Source of the DNA: Lunularia cruciata | Taxonomy: Eukaryota > Streptophyta > Marchantiopsida > Lunulariales > Lunulariaceae | Assembly (NCBI GenBank): GCA_948567375.1 | Contig: OX419757.1 | Location: 69,130,001 to 69,194,000, forward strand | Direction of reading: 5' to 3' | Length of the DNA stretch: 64,000 bases | In this document: one piece after another, positions 23,301 through 36,217 of the stretch | Layout of the letters: every line of letters begins with the position of its first letter | How positions within the stretch are numbered: position 1 is the stretch's first letter | Program-made: the position numbers and the translations under genes | Notes under the pieces: model-generated | What the model was told of the DNA's origin: nothing | Seen by the model: only the letters and a program-made list of their open reading frames with translations | The model's database searches: none

Positions 23301-24965
23301 TTAAAATTTATAATAAATGGAAGTCTCTACTGTGTGGGCCCCTCGCATATGTCAAGAACACATGTGTCTAAATTATTAAAATTACTTAGTTTAACGTCTT
23401 ACGATGTGAAGCAAATCAAATGATAATGAATAACCTTATAAGCACATGGAGAAGACATTATTATGATTCTATACGATAATCAGTTCTATCGTATAGAATT
23501 CTAGGTCAATATCCACCAGTCAAACTAGAGAAACGTGAGTAAGGAGAAGTGCCTGTCATCATCCTTAGCATGGAAATTAAATTTGGGCTTTATTCCAGTA
23601 ATCACGTAACTCTAACCATCGCCACACGGAACATTCATAGTCTATAAGGTCTCAACCTGGTCACTAGGTCCTGCCTGACTGCCATGTTGTATCTTAATAT
23701 TATATTCTAACAAATGAATCTTAATTCTTTTCGGATCAAATGGTTTTCTGACCTCAATATAGTTCTAAATAAGGTTCAGATTTAAGTGTACAATATAACT
23801 GTAAACAACGAAAATAACGAAGCCATGGAGCCCACATTTTGTATCTTAGGAATATCCACTTCTTGCATATCTTCTCCCATTTAGAAATATTCCTCCCCCC
23901 TAGCAAAATCAGATTTGATGCTTTTTGTATTTACTCGCAGCCGCCACATTAGTACTGCTACTTCACAAACGTAGGAGCTAAATTATATAAGCAACTTCTC
24001 TTCCTCTCCTCTACTTATCGACGTGCGATCCTTGCATGATACTTTTCTGAATAGCAAATGCTGGATTCATGCTTTGAACGTGGACGTTTCTACCCGGTGA
24101 CTAGATACATTGAACTGGAAGTCATGTAGTTGCACCTTCGCTGGATGGATAAGTCTAGACAAACCGTGTAGCGGATGTCACTTATGTCCTCGTCTGTGAC
24201 GATCGGTTGCCAGAGGACACAGCGGCCTGAAATGCAATATGAAACGGAATTCTGTCCAATCGACTGTGAAGAGACTCGCGAGGTACGGGTCTCCCGAGAA
24301 CTGAAAACGGAACCGCAGTGTAGGACGTATCCACATATCATGGGAATGAGAATATACCCTAGATTCTAAACCCCAGTGCTGGTAACTCGCACCGAACTCT
24401 CCCAGTTGAGGACTTGCGTCGCTCGTAATCGGCTCGACACGTTTGGTTTGTCCTATCCTGGACCCGCGGCGAAGTGAACGTCGAGTTCAGGGCCTGGACG
24501 GGATTTGCTCTGCGTCGTCAATAATGGAGGGAATGTCTGCCGGTAGGAAGGAAGAAGATCGATCGATATATAGATCAGCAATTCTGTTGGAGAAAAATTC
24601 GACCACACTAACTGACTGACCGCATTTCGAAAAGCTGCTGGACCTATCTGTCTGCCGAGGAATTCTGTCAGCTGGGGAGCAATAAGAGAGTAGGAGTGAT
24701 TCATTCCTGATTTGATTATTAGCAACTTCTTGTCATCAAATTTGGATAGATAGCGATCGGACGGCGGGTAAAATTATCTCAAAAGAATTATACTCTAGAG
24801 AGGATTCAAATTCTGATGAAGATACTCCGCGATGATGCCATAAGTACAGGATGAGTCCAATTTCTTGCCACTCTATCCTCTTGCACCCGAGGAGAAGGAT
24901 ACAGAACTGGTGGTGACACAGGCTTACGGGTCTAAAATCCAGCGAGAGAGAGACAGACAGAGAGT
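20394..24965. other. AT-rich intergenic region upstream of the oxidoreductase gene
   Basis: No supported gene. Short AT dinucleotide runs occur near 20756-20770 and 20850-20890. The last few hundred bases before 24966 become less AT-rich and include a purine-rich GAGAGAGACAGACAGAGAG leader just before the start codon, probably 5' untranslated sequence. Confidence 0.5.
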
Positions 24966-27832
24966 ATGGAGATCGTTGACGGGGTGTTGCGGTATGGCAT
25001 TGTGGGCGTGGGGATGATGGGCCGAGAGCACATCCTGAATTTAGCTTCTCTGTCAGGAGCTAGAGTGGTGGCAATTGCGGATCCTCATGTTCCTTCGCAG
25101 CTCGCTGCTCTGTCTCTCCTAGAAAATGCTGGGCCGTCGACCGTACAGGTACATTTGTTTACCTCTCAATTCGAGTCTCAATTGAACTCCTCCTGCACAG
25201 AGGTGACTCTGCGCTGATGCTCAAGAATTTTGAATTCGTTCCCACGTCGGAATTTGAGGTGATTAGCTGCGGAATGTATGCTACGACATCCTTTCTCATT
25301 GTTTGTCAAAGTTTTCTTACGTGCCCGGGCCTCCCCATTGTCGTAGCCCTCTCCGACTGCAGGAAGTCCTCAGCGCTCCTGTAATGTATTCCTTCAGTAA
25401 ACGGATTTAGTTCTAATCCAGTACTCGAGTTATGACCCCTACGAGCAGCATGAGAGAGTTACTTCACTCCAGAATTAATGAGGACCTTAGTTGATAACTT
25501 GTATCGAGATGTTGATTAAGAGTGTCATACTGCACGGAAGCTTTCTGCGCTAAGAGATTCAGCATGGCCAACACGAATCTCAGTGTCGTTCTCTTGGCGG
25601 TTACTTCTGTTCGACTGGTGATTACGGTTGAGCGAATTCGACAGAGGAGTCTGACGATAGTCTCGAGAATATATTCAGTATTTTCATAGGAGACATGAGT
25701 TATCGTAGCTGGTGTGCGCGTGAATATCCTCGAGGAATTCTCGACGATATGGTCCCACCGTGGGAGTCGTTCTCTAGATGCAAAGTGCTATGGTGGTTTT
25801 GAATTGATGATGTGGTTTGATGGTCGGAGACAGAGTAAGATCCAACTTGTTCTTTCATGCGTTCATGTCATGCTCTACTATTTCATATATCAAACTTTCC
25901 GGTTGGATTTGTTAATCGCACCACCAAATGTTGAGCATCTAACATATTGAGGAATCGGTAATATTGTAGGTATTCAGCAGTCACAAAGATTTGCTAGATA
26001 AGGCGGTGTGTGACATATTGGTGATTGCTACACCCAACATGACACACGCTGAAATTCTCTTAGATATTCTGAAGCATCCAACTCGGCATCACGTCCTCGT
26101 GGAGAAGCCACTCTGTACGAATATTGCTGACTGCATGAAGGTACAGTTTGGAACTTTTGAACTTTTCAAGTACTTGATACTATTTCCAAAGTCTTTCCAA
26201 TGAAATGGTCTGGGTTCCCTTAAATGGATGAAACTGCACGTGGTGTATAGACTCTAGAGTGAAACTGTTCCAAGTGAATAACTGTCAGCTATACTGACTT
26301 GATTTCAGCAGACTTGAACAAACTACATTCTTGTCACTAATTGTTGCTGCCTACAACTTGGTGGCGATGTGCTATATGGCGGATACAAGACAGGTGGTTG
26401 AAGCAGCAAGGGTCAGGCCTGAAATTCTGGTCCAAGTGGGCTTGGAGTACAGATATATGCCTCCTGTGGCTACGCTCCTCAAGCATGTCAACGCTGGTTC
26501 TTTAGGACGCGTTCGGATGATTTCAATCAGAGAGCACCGGTTTCCCTTTCTCGTCAAAGTAAGTACACTTTGCTGCTGTGGTTTGATTTGGTAGGAAGTC
26601 GAGTTCGCAGGTTAAATTCATTCGAACCAATGAGGTGAAGTAACGAAGATTTTGTCGCTTGTGACAGGTCCATAACTGGAATCGTTTCAATGCGAATTCG
26701 GGTGGTACTTTAGTTGAAAAGTGCTGCCACTTCTTCGACCTCATGAACCTGATAGCTTGTGGAACACCCGTTCGTGTGATGGCTTCTGGGGCCCAGGATG
26801 TCAATCACCTTGATGAAGTTTATGATGGAAAGGTATACTCACGTTATCATTCGTTGTTACTGGTGCAGCCCCCTTCTGTGTATTTGGATAATGTGCTTCT
26901 GGTGACGCAGAGTAAATTCAATTATACTGATGTTATGGTTGTTAAACTAATCAAACGCACTAATTAGAGCGTTTGATCTACATGCTTACCGACGCTTTCT
27001 ATTGGTATGGTTGACGCCAATCAGGTTCCGGATATAATAGACAATGCGTTCACAATTGTGGAGTATAATAATGGTACAAGGGCAGTGCTGGACTTGTGTA
27101 TGTTTGCTGAGGGCAGCCGAAATGAGCAAGAGATCTCGGTGGTTGGAGAAGATGGCAAGGTATTGCGTGAATAAATGGTAGTAATGTCCTCTCTGATCGT
27201 AGTTCTGAGTGGGATTTGCTTCCTCCCTGAACTCTATTTTCACGGGAGAGAATGGTGGTAAACATTCCGATGTTGCTATTGACGATATAGACATTTCATG
27301 ACCGGTATTATTGAAGAAGTGGCAGCTTACGAATATCCACCGGTGAACTTATTTTCACACTACCTTATATGTGGCATTACAGGGGGAGGCCTTCGTGCCT
27401 GAAAATCTCGTGCACATAGGCAGACGGATTGGTGGAAGAGCAGAAGTGAAAACATACGAGTGCTATGACGATCGAGTCAAGTAAGTCCCACCCCCTTAAG
27501 AATTTTGTTCTTCACTTTTGTTCACTGGGCTTGTTAAGTTTCTGTCTTCTAGCACCAGGACATCATCCCGCCTTTCTTGATGTTTCTTGACTGATTGTCA
27601 AACCTGGATGTTGGATAGGTACGAGGGCCTTCATCACGGCTCAAGCTATCTAGAACATTTGGAGTTCATGGATGCAGTTAGATCTCATGGACAACGGGCA
27701 CCTCCCGTCGGCCTTTATGATGGTATATTATCCGTTGCAGTAGGTGTTGCAGCTCAGAAGTCCATAGACTTAGGCAGATTCGTTACTCTTAAGGAAGTAA
27801 TGCAAGAGGCTCAGGAGTTCCACTTGATGTGA
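24966..27832 (+). CDS. Gfo/Idh/MocA-family NAD(P)-dependent oxidoreductase, seven exons
   Basis: Exons 24966-25148, 25970-26140, 26394-26558, 26668-26832, 27025-27159, 27383-27480 and 27619-27832 join into an uninterrupted 376-residue protein. All introns are GT-AG, phase 0 except the last. The N-terminal Rossmann fold shows GVGMMG (14-19) with an acidic residue (Asp39) at the expected end of strand 2. The family's EKP motif is at 106-108. The C-terminal sheet domain begins near 125 and includes [13 protein letters not shown] (185-197), where His194 sits in the position of the family's active-site His. Such enzymes oxidise or reduce sugars, inositols or biliverdin-like substrates; the substrate here cannot be told. 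No transit peptide is evident, so it is probably cytosolic. Start: first ATG of the open frame, just upstream of the Rossmann strand. Confidence 0.9.
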
Positions 27833-28480
27833 GCCAAATTACATTGTTGTATAGAATTTGAACGAAATAAGGAGTAGAGGCCCAGTGATAGTGCATACGA
27901 AACAAGGAATACAAAGCCAGTAATTGTGCGTACTCGAGACAGTAGGCCTTATGACCAAAGGGCAGACGTAGATCATTTTAATCATCAGGAGAAAGCAACC
28001 AAAGTGTTTTGGCATATTCGAGCTAGTTCTAATGTGTAAAAAACCAGAGACTCAGTTCTTCAATGAAGCTACCTACTGTGGCTCCTTGTTGCTGCATATG
28101 TTTTGCGATTCCAGCCAAGGGAAAAAATGTGACTGCTTTTGATATAAAATACATCGTGAGGCCAAGGTGTTGTAATCTGCAAAGTTGAATGCGAACCATA
28201 TGCATCAAAACAAAGATGTATAGCGTTTCACGTCATAACATTATCAGAGAGCAACTTCTATTGAAACAGTTTGCAGTGATGAGCCACTCTTGTTAACAAA
28301 AATACGTGCAGGAGTCAGCGCAGAATAAAGTTGCATACCAAGACTTTAGTTTTATGGGTCAAGTTGCTTCTGATCCATCTGGATTATGGACGGCTTCCAA
28401 GCCATGAACACTCTCCCTCTGACAAGAGGTAGAGCATTACATTGATGTTTTTATGCCTACTATTGCTCGATTTTAACGGC

Positions 28481-28481
<1 letters not shown>

Positions 28482-28543
<62 letters not shown>
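28482..28543. repeat. (GA)n microsatellite, about 31 units
   Basis: An uninterrupted run of GA dinucleotides follows GGCAT and ends in GAGACGGGG. The Ser-Leu repeat translated on the minus strand is an artefact of this run. Confidence 0.97.
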
Positions 28544-28545
<2 letters not shown>

Positions 28546-28757
28546 GGGGAAATGCTCAATTCTAGGTCTGGATAATTGATATCTGGCGTGCAAGGTCAAT
28601 CTTAGCAGTCCCCTGAACTCGTCTCTCAGAATTTAGTCACAATGAGAGAGACGGGGAAGTGCTCAATTCCAGGTTTGGATAAGTGGTATCTGGCGTGCAA
28701 GGTCAATCTTAGCAGTCCCCTGAACTCGTCTATCAGAATTTACTCACAGTGAGATAA
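28541..28757. repeat. 107-bp direct duplication adjoining the GA microsatellite
   Basis: A unit beginning GAGACGGGGAA(A/G)TGCTCAATTC and continuing through GGCGTGCAAGGTCAATCTTA to CAGAATTTA(G/C)TCACA occurs at about 28541 and again at about 28648. Only a few substitutions separate the copies. Confidence 0.9.
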
Positions 28758-30725
28758 AAAGTTGGGAGATATGCACTTCTGGCTTCCTATAGAGTCCCAT
28801 TCCACAATTGTACACCTGCCCCTCGAGATAGCCATATCCCGGGTCAAAGACAAAACGTCTACCCGCAATGCCAGATTTTCCGGCTCAGAGCTCTTCTGCC
28901 TGTCAATGATATTGAAGCACTGGGGTTGAGTTTAGAACTGGCAATACTACCCTGGAATTATTCTTCACTTTAAGTCTTATGTAAGTGTAGAACTTGCCTT
29001 CTTTATTACAATACTTGCCCAGAAGGTCCTTCCTCTTGAGCATGAATGTACCTCGAATCAAACTCTCTGTGGTACGACAGCGAGAGGATATCATTTGTTG
29101 CACTGCAAGAGCCAGTGTGGTCAACATATTTCGTGTGTTACGATAGTGTTGGACAACCAGCGTGTGTGGAAGAGAAGATTAACGCACTATCTCGTCACAG
29201 CCGTTACTTAACCAGGTAGTGTAGGTAATCTTCTGGAATAGGTAAGAAAAGCAGATTGAATCAAAGAAAGGAAACATCCTGCAATATGAATCCTGACTAA
29301 CGGAAGAATACTGCCTCACTCTTTCATTCATTTCTACTGTTGTTGACAGAGCAAGAGTATATAAGGATAATTATTGAAGAACTTCTTAACCCGAACCAAA
29401 TAAACCTACACACTCAACATGGTTGATACGAGAAGATCAGCTTCTGTGTTTGGATTTCTCTCTTGACTTTTTGGTTCCGATTTTTCTTGTTCAGTTTGAC
29501 TCAGCGTCCAACCGAAGGAGCAAATCCTCTATCTCTGTAAATTTACATGGAATTCGTGCAAATTGATCCGCTCCAGTTAGACTGCCTAGTACAGAACATA
29601 ACTTAAAGCATACATTAACATGAGTGGCAAGGGAATAGTCTTACTTGCTATTAGAAGCTCAACTTCCCAATTTCAAGATCAGCACGCAACGTGGAATTTG
29701 AGACGCGTCTTCTGCTCCCCTATAACGGCAGACTGAGCTACGATACTGTCCTTGATTGCTGTCATAGTTGGCTTCCCATTTCAGAGAAGCTACAGTAGCT
29801 CATGGATGTGAGTCTCACCTTACACAGCAATTTCCAAGACTGTAGTAGATTTTCATCTCATTTCGCGGCGATCCTGCTTCGTATGCACGTTCGTGATACA
29901 TGCAAACTACCATCAGCTTGTCGTGGCCCCAGAATCCCAACTGCAGTCAAACTTCCTTAAGATTTGACGGACTAAAGAACTTTCAGGAAGATTTTACAAA
30001 GTGAATACCTTCCTGACATTTTCAACGCAATACAGATCCGTTGTAACTGCAATAGACCCCAAGTGGCACGGCCAGGAGAGGCCCACCGGCTCTGCTGGAA
30101 CCTTACATGGTGGGAACAGGTTAACAAAATTGAAGCTTGAGGTCATCGACCAATTCACATGCCATCTCGTGTGAACTCTCACAAGAAGGTTCTCTAAGAG
30201 ACTGACCTTCTCTCTCGACCTGGGCAGCGAGTTTGAAACCCACCGACGACCATGGCTTCTCATCGAAAAGTCATATCTGACCTGGTTCTGTAGTTTGGTC
30301 CATAGCTACAGCTTGAAACTTGGATTTGGATCACTTGACCTGAGAATACGAACTTCGTCGGCATGCGGTGGAGATTGAAAATTTCGTCTAGAGGAAAGCG
30401 AAAAGACTTTGTTCAATCTGGCTTGGAGTCATTAACCAACGACCAGGCTATAAGGTATAAAAAAGAACCTTTATGGTGGAACTTCTGTATAAGAACAAGT
30501 TATAATGACAATCATGTGAGTTTTAAAGGCGGGCCCGCCTAATCAATATGTTGGAGTTCACGCGTTTAATCATGGTACTATACCCTGAATTAAAAGCAGG
30601 ATAAATTAAAGCGGACATAAAATAATATATGAGAAGATAAGAAAATAAATTCAAATGAAAACCAATTAATTATAGAAGTGGATATTAGATGATGGGAATT
30701 TTAACATTCTCCGCTAAGGCTTCCA

Positions 30726-30925
30726 TAGAACGCAAGAAGGATGGGAAGACCCATCAAGCTGGACAAGGGAGAGAAAAAAGAAATAAAATAGGTTAGGTCA
30801 CAATAGGATTGATTTGAAAATCTGCCCTTCCACACCTGAGATATCAAAGCTATGCAAGTAGTAAGGTCTATAAACTATTGGAGTATACCAAAAAACATCA
30901 GTAGAAGAGACTTTCTCTTTAAAAC
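30726..30925 (-). mobile_element. Decayed 3' fragment (copy H) of the RLE retrotransposon, minus strand
   Basis: On the minus strand, TTTTTTCTCTCCCTTGTCCA then GCTTGATGGGTCTTCCCATC matches the 3' tail and hairpin of the family. The sequence upstream of it (30790-30900) aligns with the C-terminal coding end seen in copy G (for example AAATCTGCCCT..CACACCTGAGATATC on the plus strand). It is more diverged than copies A, B and G. No target duplication could be assigned. Confidence 0.75.
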
Positions 30926-31529
30926 TCATGTCATTTCTGACATGAAAACTAAAATAATAATAATGATAAATTAAATATTGGATACATAATTGGACAAGGT
31001 ATTGATTGCATTGGACTGAAATCCACATTCTGTTGTGGATTACTAAATTATTATTCATAAGAAAAAATTTCTAATAATTTCAGCATTCAAAAGAGTTTAA
31101 ATATTTTTAAATAAATATCTTTCTCTGCATACCTTTGATAATACTACATGTCACACCTTCTTCATTCTATTAGAATTATATATGCATTCTCATATAGTTA
31201 TTAGATGAGTAACAGGGACTACAAATAGTTTTTCCCATAACCATAGGAAGATTTGGTCTCCTATTACAAGAGTCTATTGCTCCAATAACATATCTAGATG
31301 CATGTGTACCAATGACTCTCCATTTGGTCAATAGGTTCTTAAATGAGGTGTTGTCTTTTTTTATTGGTACTTTATTTGACAACATATTCTAACACTCTTG
31401 TATTCCAAACATATTTTTATGACCTACTACAATGTTTCACAACACTCCCCCAATTGATTGACTTTATTTCCTCTAATTTTAGACAAATTCAAGCAGATAT
31501 TAGTGACATATTAACTCACACTCTTATTA

Positions 31530-31750
31530 GTATCCTTATTGATTTGCTTGTACCTTATAGAACTAGGATTCTCTCTTGCAAAGAGAAAGGATCAGGAACT
31601 TGGTTGCATGCCTCTCCATTCATTGATGACTTTTAGTTGACTTTGGAGGAGTTTACCATAGAGCTTTGCACACTATTGGGACCACATCTAGGCTTCTAGA
31701 CCGATATTCATGTGGTTCTACATACTACACACATGACATCTACATTTTAT
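31530..31750 (+). mobile_element. Fragment of a more distant RLE-LINE relative
   Basis: The plus-strand reading RILSCKEKGSGTWLHASPF aligns with RLRSCSGKGAGSWILARP of copy A. After a stop at 31634-31636, LTLEEFTIELCTLLGPHL and a CGSTYYTH-like stretch align with the segment leading into the CX1C..H..C knuckle. Divergence is much greater than among the other copies, suggesting an older insertion or a sister family. Borders are approximate. Confidence 0.55.
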
Positions 31751-34700
31751 ATTTGTGGCATAGGCGGAGAGTAAAATAATGTACACAAAGTGAAAGTGAA
31801 AGAGAAAGAAGGTGAAGTAAAACATAGTTTCATTCATAGACAACTGATGTACCTTGTTTGACTTGGTGGTCGTGGTGATGGAGTCTTGCTTGAGCAAGCA
31901 TACAAGCAAGAGCTGCAACAATCTTCGCCTCCAAGGAAAGGAACATCATTATGGTTTCATAGTTAAAACATAGTTTCATTCATGGATGGCCGATGTACCT
32001 TGTTTGATGTGGTGGTCATAGTTGTGGATGATCTGCATCTTTCTTACCTGCAACATACCTAACCCTTACTACAATGTGTCAAGAATTTTGCCCAGTATAT
32101 TCTATTGTAATTCAATCACTATTTTAGAGACTTAAACTCCCTAGAGGTCTTCATCATCTATAAACAGTGTTATAGATGTCAATGCTTTACTCATAAATAT
32201 CTATGGATCTTAATATTAAAACACCCCATTGTTTTTTATATCCATGTTGGGCTTGAGCCGTCATTTCTCTTTGGCTTTTAGCCCTTTTTGATAGGATATT
32301 GGACTCATGTTCTTCATGAGCACTTCTTAGTGCTCTCTTTTCCTTTTTCCTTCAGGGTATACGATTTAGCCTTTTGGCCCTTTTTCAAGTTATTGAAAAT
32401 CTTTTCACTCAAGTTCATGGAGTTAGTATAGTGATATCATGACTTAATTCCTCTTAAATAAGAACTTCTTCCACGTTTTATGCCTTTTCATTTAACTATT
32501 AAGATGTGCATGCAGGAAAAGATCAATGAAAGAACATTAAATTAGAAAGTAGTTTTTGCAGTTTTTCCACGTTATTATGTATTGAGAGAAAGTCTTAATA
32601 TACATACTCCCAAGATTTCTCTATATAAGTCTTAACTATACAAAAGTTTATGTTGTATTCTCAATGTGTCCATTAAGAAAATGTAGATATAAGATGTAAA
32701 AATATATCTTACATAATAATTCATATATTAAATTATATCTTAAATATTAAAAAAAATAAAAATCAAGAACAAGGTAGACTCTTTAGGTTGCAAGGATGTA
32801 ATTCTCATATTTCATCTTTTTATGAATAACTTTTGAGAATCTTCTTAAACTTCTTTAGAGATCCCTAGACATTTAATATTCTTAATTACATAGGAATAAT
32901 GAACTATATCTTTTAGAGAAAACACGTATTCATAATGAATATAACTAATTAAGAATTATTTAAAGACACCAGATTGCTAATCAAATCACATAAGAGGAAT
33001 ATTAGAAAACACCCAGGTGTCATATGTCTCACACCTATACACGTCGTGGTTCCCATCGGCGCAAACTCAAGCGTGTGGATTGCTAATCTGTTGGGTGGCA
33101 CGATCACAAAATACTGACAAATTGGCACGGAAGTTTTGCTGGAGGAAAAGAGGCATTTTTCTAATAAAGAAATACTGTTTCCACCACATTTGACTTAAGG
33201 ATTCCAGCATTGGGATTAGTTTAGCCGTGATTAGTTTACAATGTTAGTTTATCGTGTAGTACTTCCCTTTCTAGTATTCCCTTCACATGAAGCCAATGGA
33301 ATTATAACAATGATTCAAATAAAACGCTGTAAGTCAATGGTCGAAGACTCTTAGAGGTAGTATGTAGGATTATACATAGCACCCATCGGCATGTATTAGC
33401 ATAATTATCTAATACTCAACTCTCTAGGACGTAAGAGAACGGCAAATGTAAAACAGCAATGAAGGAGAGAGAAATTAATATCTTATCTTCTGGCCAGCTG
33501 GAGGATAAACGAACCTCTTTAATTTATCGATATCCGATGTAAGCGCTGTTTCTCTGTTCTAGAGGATATTTCTAAGAGTTTACTTTTAGCTATTACTATA
33601 GAACAAGTTGATAGAATTACTTTCGTCCATTATTTTCATGATTTCAGAAACGAAAAGGACATGCATTTTTGTGGTAATATAATTTTCCAGAAAAATATGA
33701 TAGTATATTCACAACTTGACAAGGTTGACTACACGCAGGTTGCTTTAAATATGTTTTCCCCCCCTTTTTACACGAGAAAGTTGACATCTATATTTATTCT
33801 GCCATTTATATTTGCGCTAGAGCCTACTCTCCTATAATAAATTAGTACTTGATTTTTCCTATTGGGTACAATTCACGGAATTCATGCAACACTTTTAAAT
33901 TTAACCTGATACCGAAAAGACAATCAATCTATTGATTATCCCAGTATACCAACCTTTGAAATAATCTGAACATGAAAATGGATGAAATTTATTTATTTTA
34001 ATCATAAAATGCATGTTTCATAGAAATTTTATTTGTAAGTGCTACTTCACATTTTGACAGGTTTTCATTTTATTTCTTGAACACACATATGCTTCTTCCT
34101 GTACTCTGGATCTGTCAATGAATTAATTACTAGCCAATTTTTTGATATTTAACCAGAAAAGGAATACCACAAAGTAAATAAATACACCAGTAAAAAAGAG
34201 AAATAGTAAATAATACATACATTGACCTTTCATAGACTCTATCTTCTTCGATCCCGCCAGTAGCGAGTTTCTAGAAGGGCATGTGAAGACTGAGCTCAAG
34301 GGTTGAAATTCGATCGAAACATACTTGCAGTACAAACTACTCGATGGCAGAAGGTGAGAGAGAGTCTTCTGCTTCGAATGTCGTAGGGTGTGGAGGGATG
34401 AAACTAAACTACAAGAGAAAAGAACCAAATGGAAATTGACTGCTCACCACCACGTAGCGGCGGTACAACCCAGGATTTGGACATTACTTGCCTAGATGTA
34501 CAGTAGTGCCAACGAATTCGACCATATCTGGAATTTGCTGATAAGGTCGCTGGCTGTGATGGTTGTGTCGAGGGACCAGGCGCATTGCACGTCAGACCCA
34601 CTGAACCACTCACATGGGAGACGACGCAAGGCTGGCGTGATGAAGGGGATTTTACTACGATTTATGTAGAAGTATCTCTCCACTAGCAGAGAAATGCACA

Positions 34701-35914
34701 ATTTCACTGCTGCCGTGTGGTACTATAGCTACTGCCGGCGCCACAGCTCTCGGTTGCCGGCTGCGTGGTGAACCTGTTTCAGGGTTCTGCAGGTTGGGGT
34801 TGGGGCTCTGCAGCCGTCAAGTTGGGGACATACTCATGGCTATGTCGTAAGTGTGTTGCACTTTCTACCAGCCAGAAATGTGCGTTTGTGTTTTGGATCA
34901 GATGGATTGAAGTAAGTGTGTTGAGATCAAGCCTCAGACATCATTACGAACCAGGAGATCAGACTTTAGTACTGGGATCTTCCTGGGTAGTGTTCACCGA
35001 CCCCACGACGTGTCAGTCTTGGCCGCAAAGCGATGCACGAAATTTGGAACTCCAGTGTTTCAAATCTGACGCATCCTGAATGGAAAGATAGGTACATGCT
35101 ATATTCCTGCTCTTCGCCTGGCATAATCGATCATGTGACGCTTCGTTCTATATGACAAAACTCTGTCGATTGCATACGTAGGGGGAGAAAATCCCTATCT
35201 GTTCCTAAAAACCGCGGTACGAAACACCCCTCAAACCATTCGGAGCCAAATAGAAGAGAAGATAGACAGTCAGGTGGAGCTCCCACGAGCCATGAAACGA
35301 GAGCCAAGTATAACTTTTACTATGAGAAATCTGTAACCTTTAACTTCGACCCATCCTGCGTTCGAATGCTCAGTACAAAAACATGGCAGAGGTCCAGAAG
35401 CTGAAGAACAGCAGCCCAATCAAAATTTTGAACCATCGAAGAGAACGAAAAGCAGTCACTTTATTATCGTTCAAACTGATCTTGCGTTGAATCTTCAGCA
35501 ATGCTATCTCCTGAAAATTAAAGTGGCGCAACACTGCAAGATCTCAATATCTGCCACGCCCTTGACAAGCAGTATTGGCAAACAGGATAGAAAAGGAGTA
35601 TGTTCTAGAAGACCTAGATTTCAAGTTGGTGGTTTAGATACCGTAACCATTTCTGAGAATTGAACGTTATAGCTTCACATCCTGTGCCGCTCCGTGCCAT
35701 AAGTGTTGGATAACCATAGACTACTGCTGCGCCACAATCCTTTTTCAAATCAAGTCGTACAAAATAACCAGTCCTAATCCTGCATCCTAATTTACGGTAT
35801 ATCAGGTCAGAGAGCACGCCCCTGCACGAGAAAAATGTACTTGAACACGAGACAATGCACCCTCGAGGTTATCCATGAGTAAAACGAGGGATTTTCTCCT
35901 CCAATGCCCACAGG
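31751..35914. other. AT-rich gene-free stretch
   Basis: Apart from a 146-bp-spaced direct repeat (31818 and 31964) no structure or gene is supported. Short frames near 34.1-35.1 kb have no recognisable domain. Confidence 0.45.
31818..32022. repeat. Direct repeat, about 58-bp units spaced 146 bp
   Basis: TAAAACATAGTTTCATTCAT followed by a variable stretch, then GATGTACCTTGTTTGA and TGGTGGTC, occurs at 31818 and again at 31964, with about seven mismatches. It could be a local duplication of a 146-bp unit. Confidence 0.7.
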
Positions 35915-36217
35915 CTACTCCGTTGATCTTGCACACCGTGCGAGTGTGCTGCATCCCCTTTGGTATGGTCTGGGAGTTCCGGTTGCAGTTTCACAACTTG
36001 GAGTGTAGTATGAGTACCCGGATCCTGGTGGGCAAATCACCCTATCGGCGGTCAAAACACCATAGCCTATGTAGTAACCCCCAGATGCTGCAGTAGGGGC
36101 CGGAGCCGGAGCCGGTGAAAGCAATTGCGCATTGATCTGAGTAGCAGCCATAAGTGTTACCACTACCACACAAACCACGAAGTGGAGATTTATTCTCCTG
36201 ATCCCGCTGCGTTCCAT
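35915..36217 (-). CDS. RALF-like secreted signalling peptide precursor
   Basis: A 100-residue intronless frame. Residues 1-30 form a signal peptide (basic start, hydrophobic 12-25, NA before the cut). Residues 34-45 are an Ala-Pro linker (SPAPAPAPTAA) suited to hydroxyproline glycosylation. The mature part starts YYIGYGVL (48-55), matching the YI(S/G)Y receptor-contact motif, followed by C62, C75, C89 and C95. The ending PYQRGCSTLARCAR is the family's conserved C-terminal block. RALF peptides act outside the cell on CrRLK1L receptor kinases and LRX or LLG proteins, controlling wall growth and apoplastic pH. There is no RRxL-type subtilase site between linker and peptide. The frame is open further upstream to 36604, but only the Met at 36217 gives a signal peptide. 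Confidence 0.85.
   Translation of the reverse strand: MERSGIRRINLHFVVCVVVVTLMAATQINAQLLSPAPAPAPTAASGGYYIGYGVLTADRVICPPGSGYSYYTPSCETATGTPRPYQRGCSTLARCARSTE

Larger units (their letters stand above)
27833..30725. other. Gene-free stretch after the oxidoreductase gene
   Basis: The first few hundred bases are presumably 3' untranslated sequence. A GA microsatellite and a 107-bp duplication lie at 28482-28757 (separate entries). Otherwise only short unsupported frames were seen. Confidence 0.5.

Noticed and set aside
28384-28599. Frame with a long Ser-Leu repeat
   Set aside because: It is only a translation of the (GA)n microsatellite.
31176-31385. Minus-strand frame considered as a transposase piece (VIGAIDSCNRRP)
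   Set aside because: The GAIDS stretch loosely recalls a Harbinger motif, but the flanking residues do not fit and no other catalytic block is nearby.
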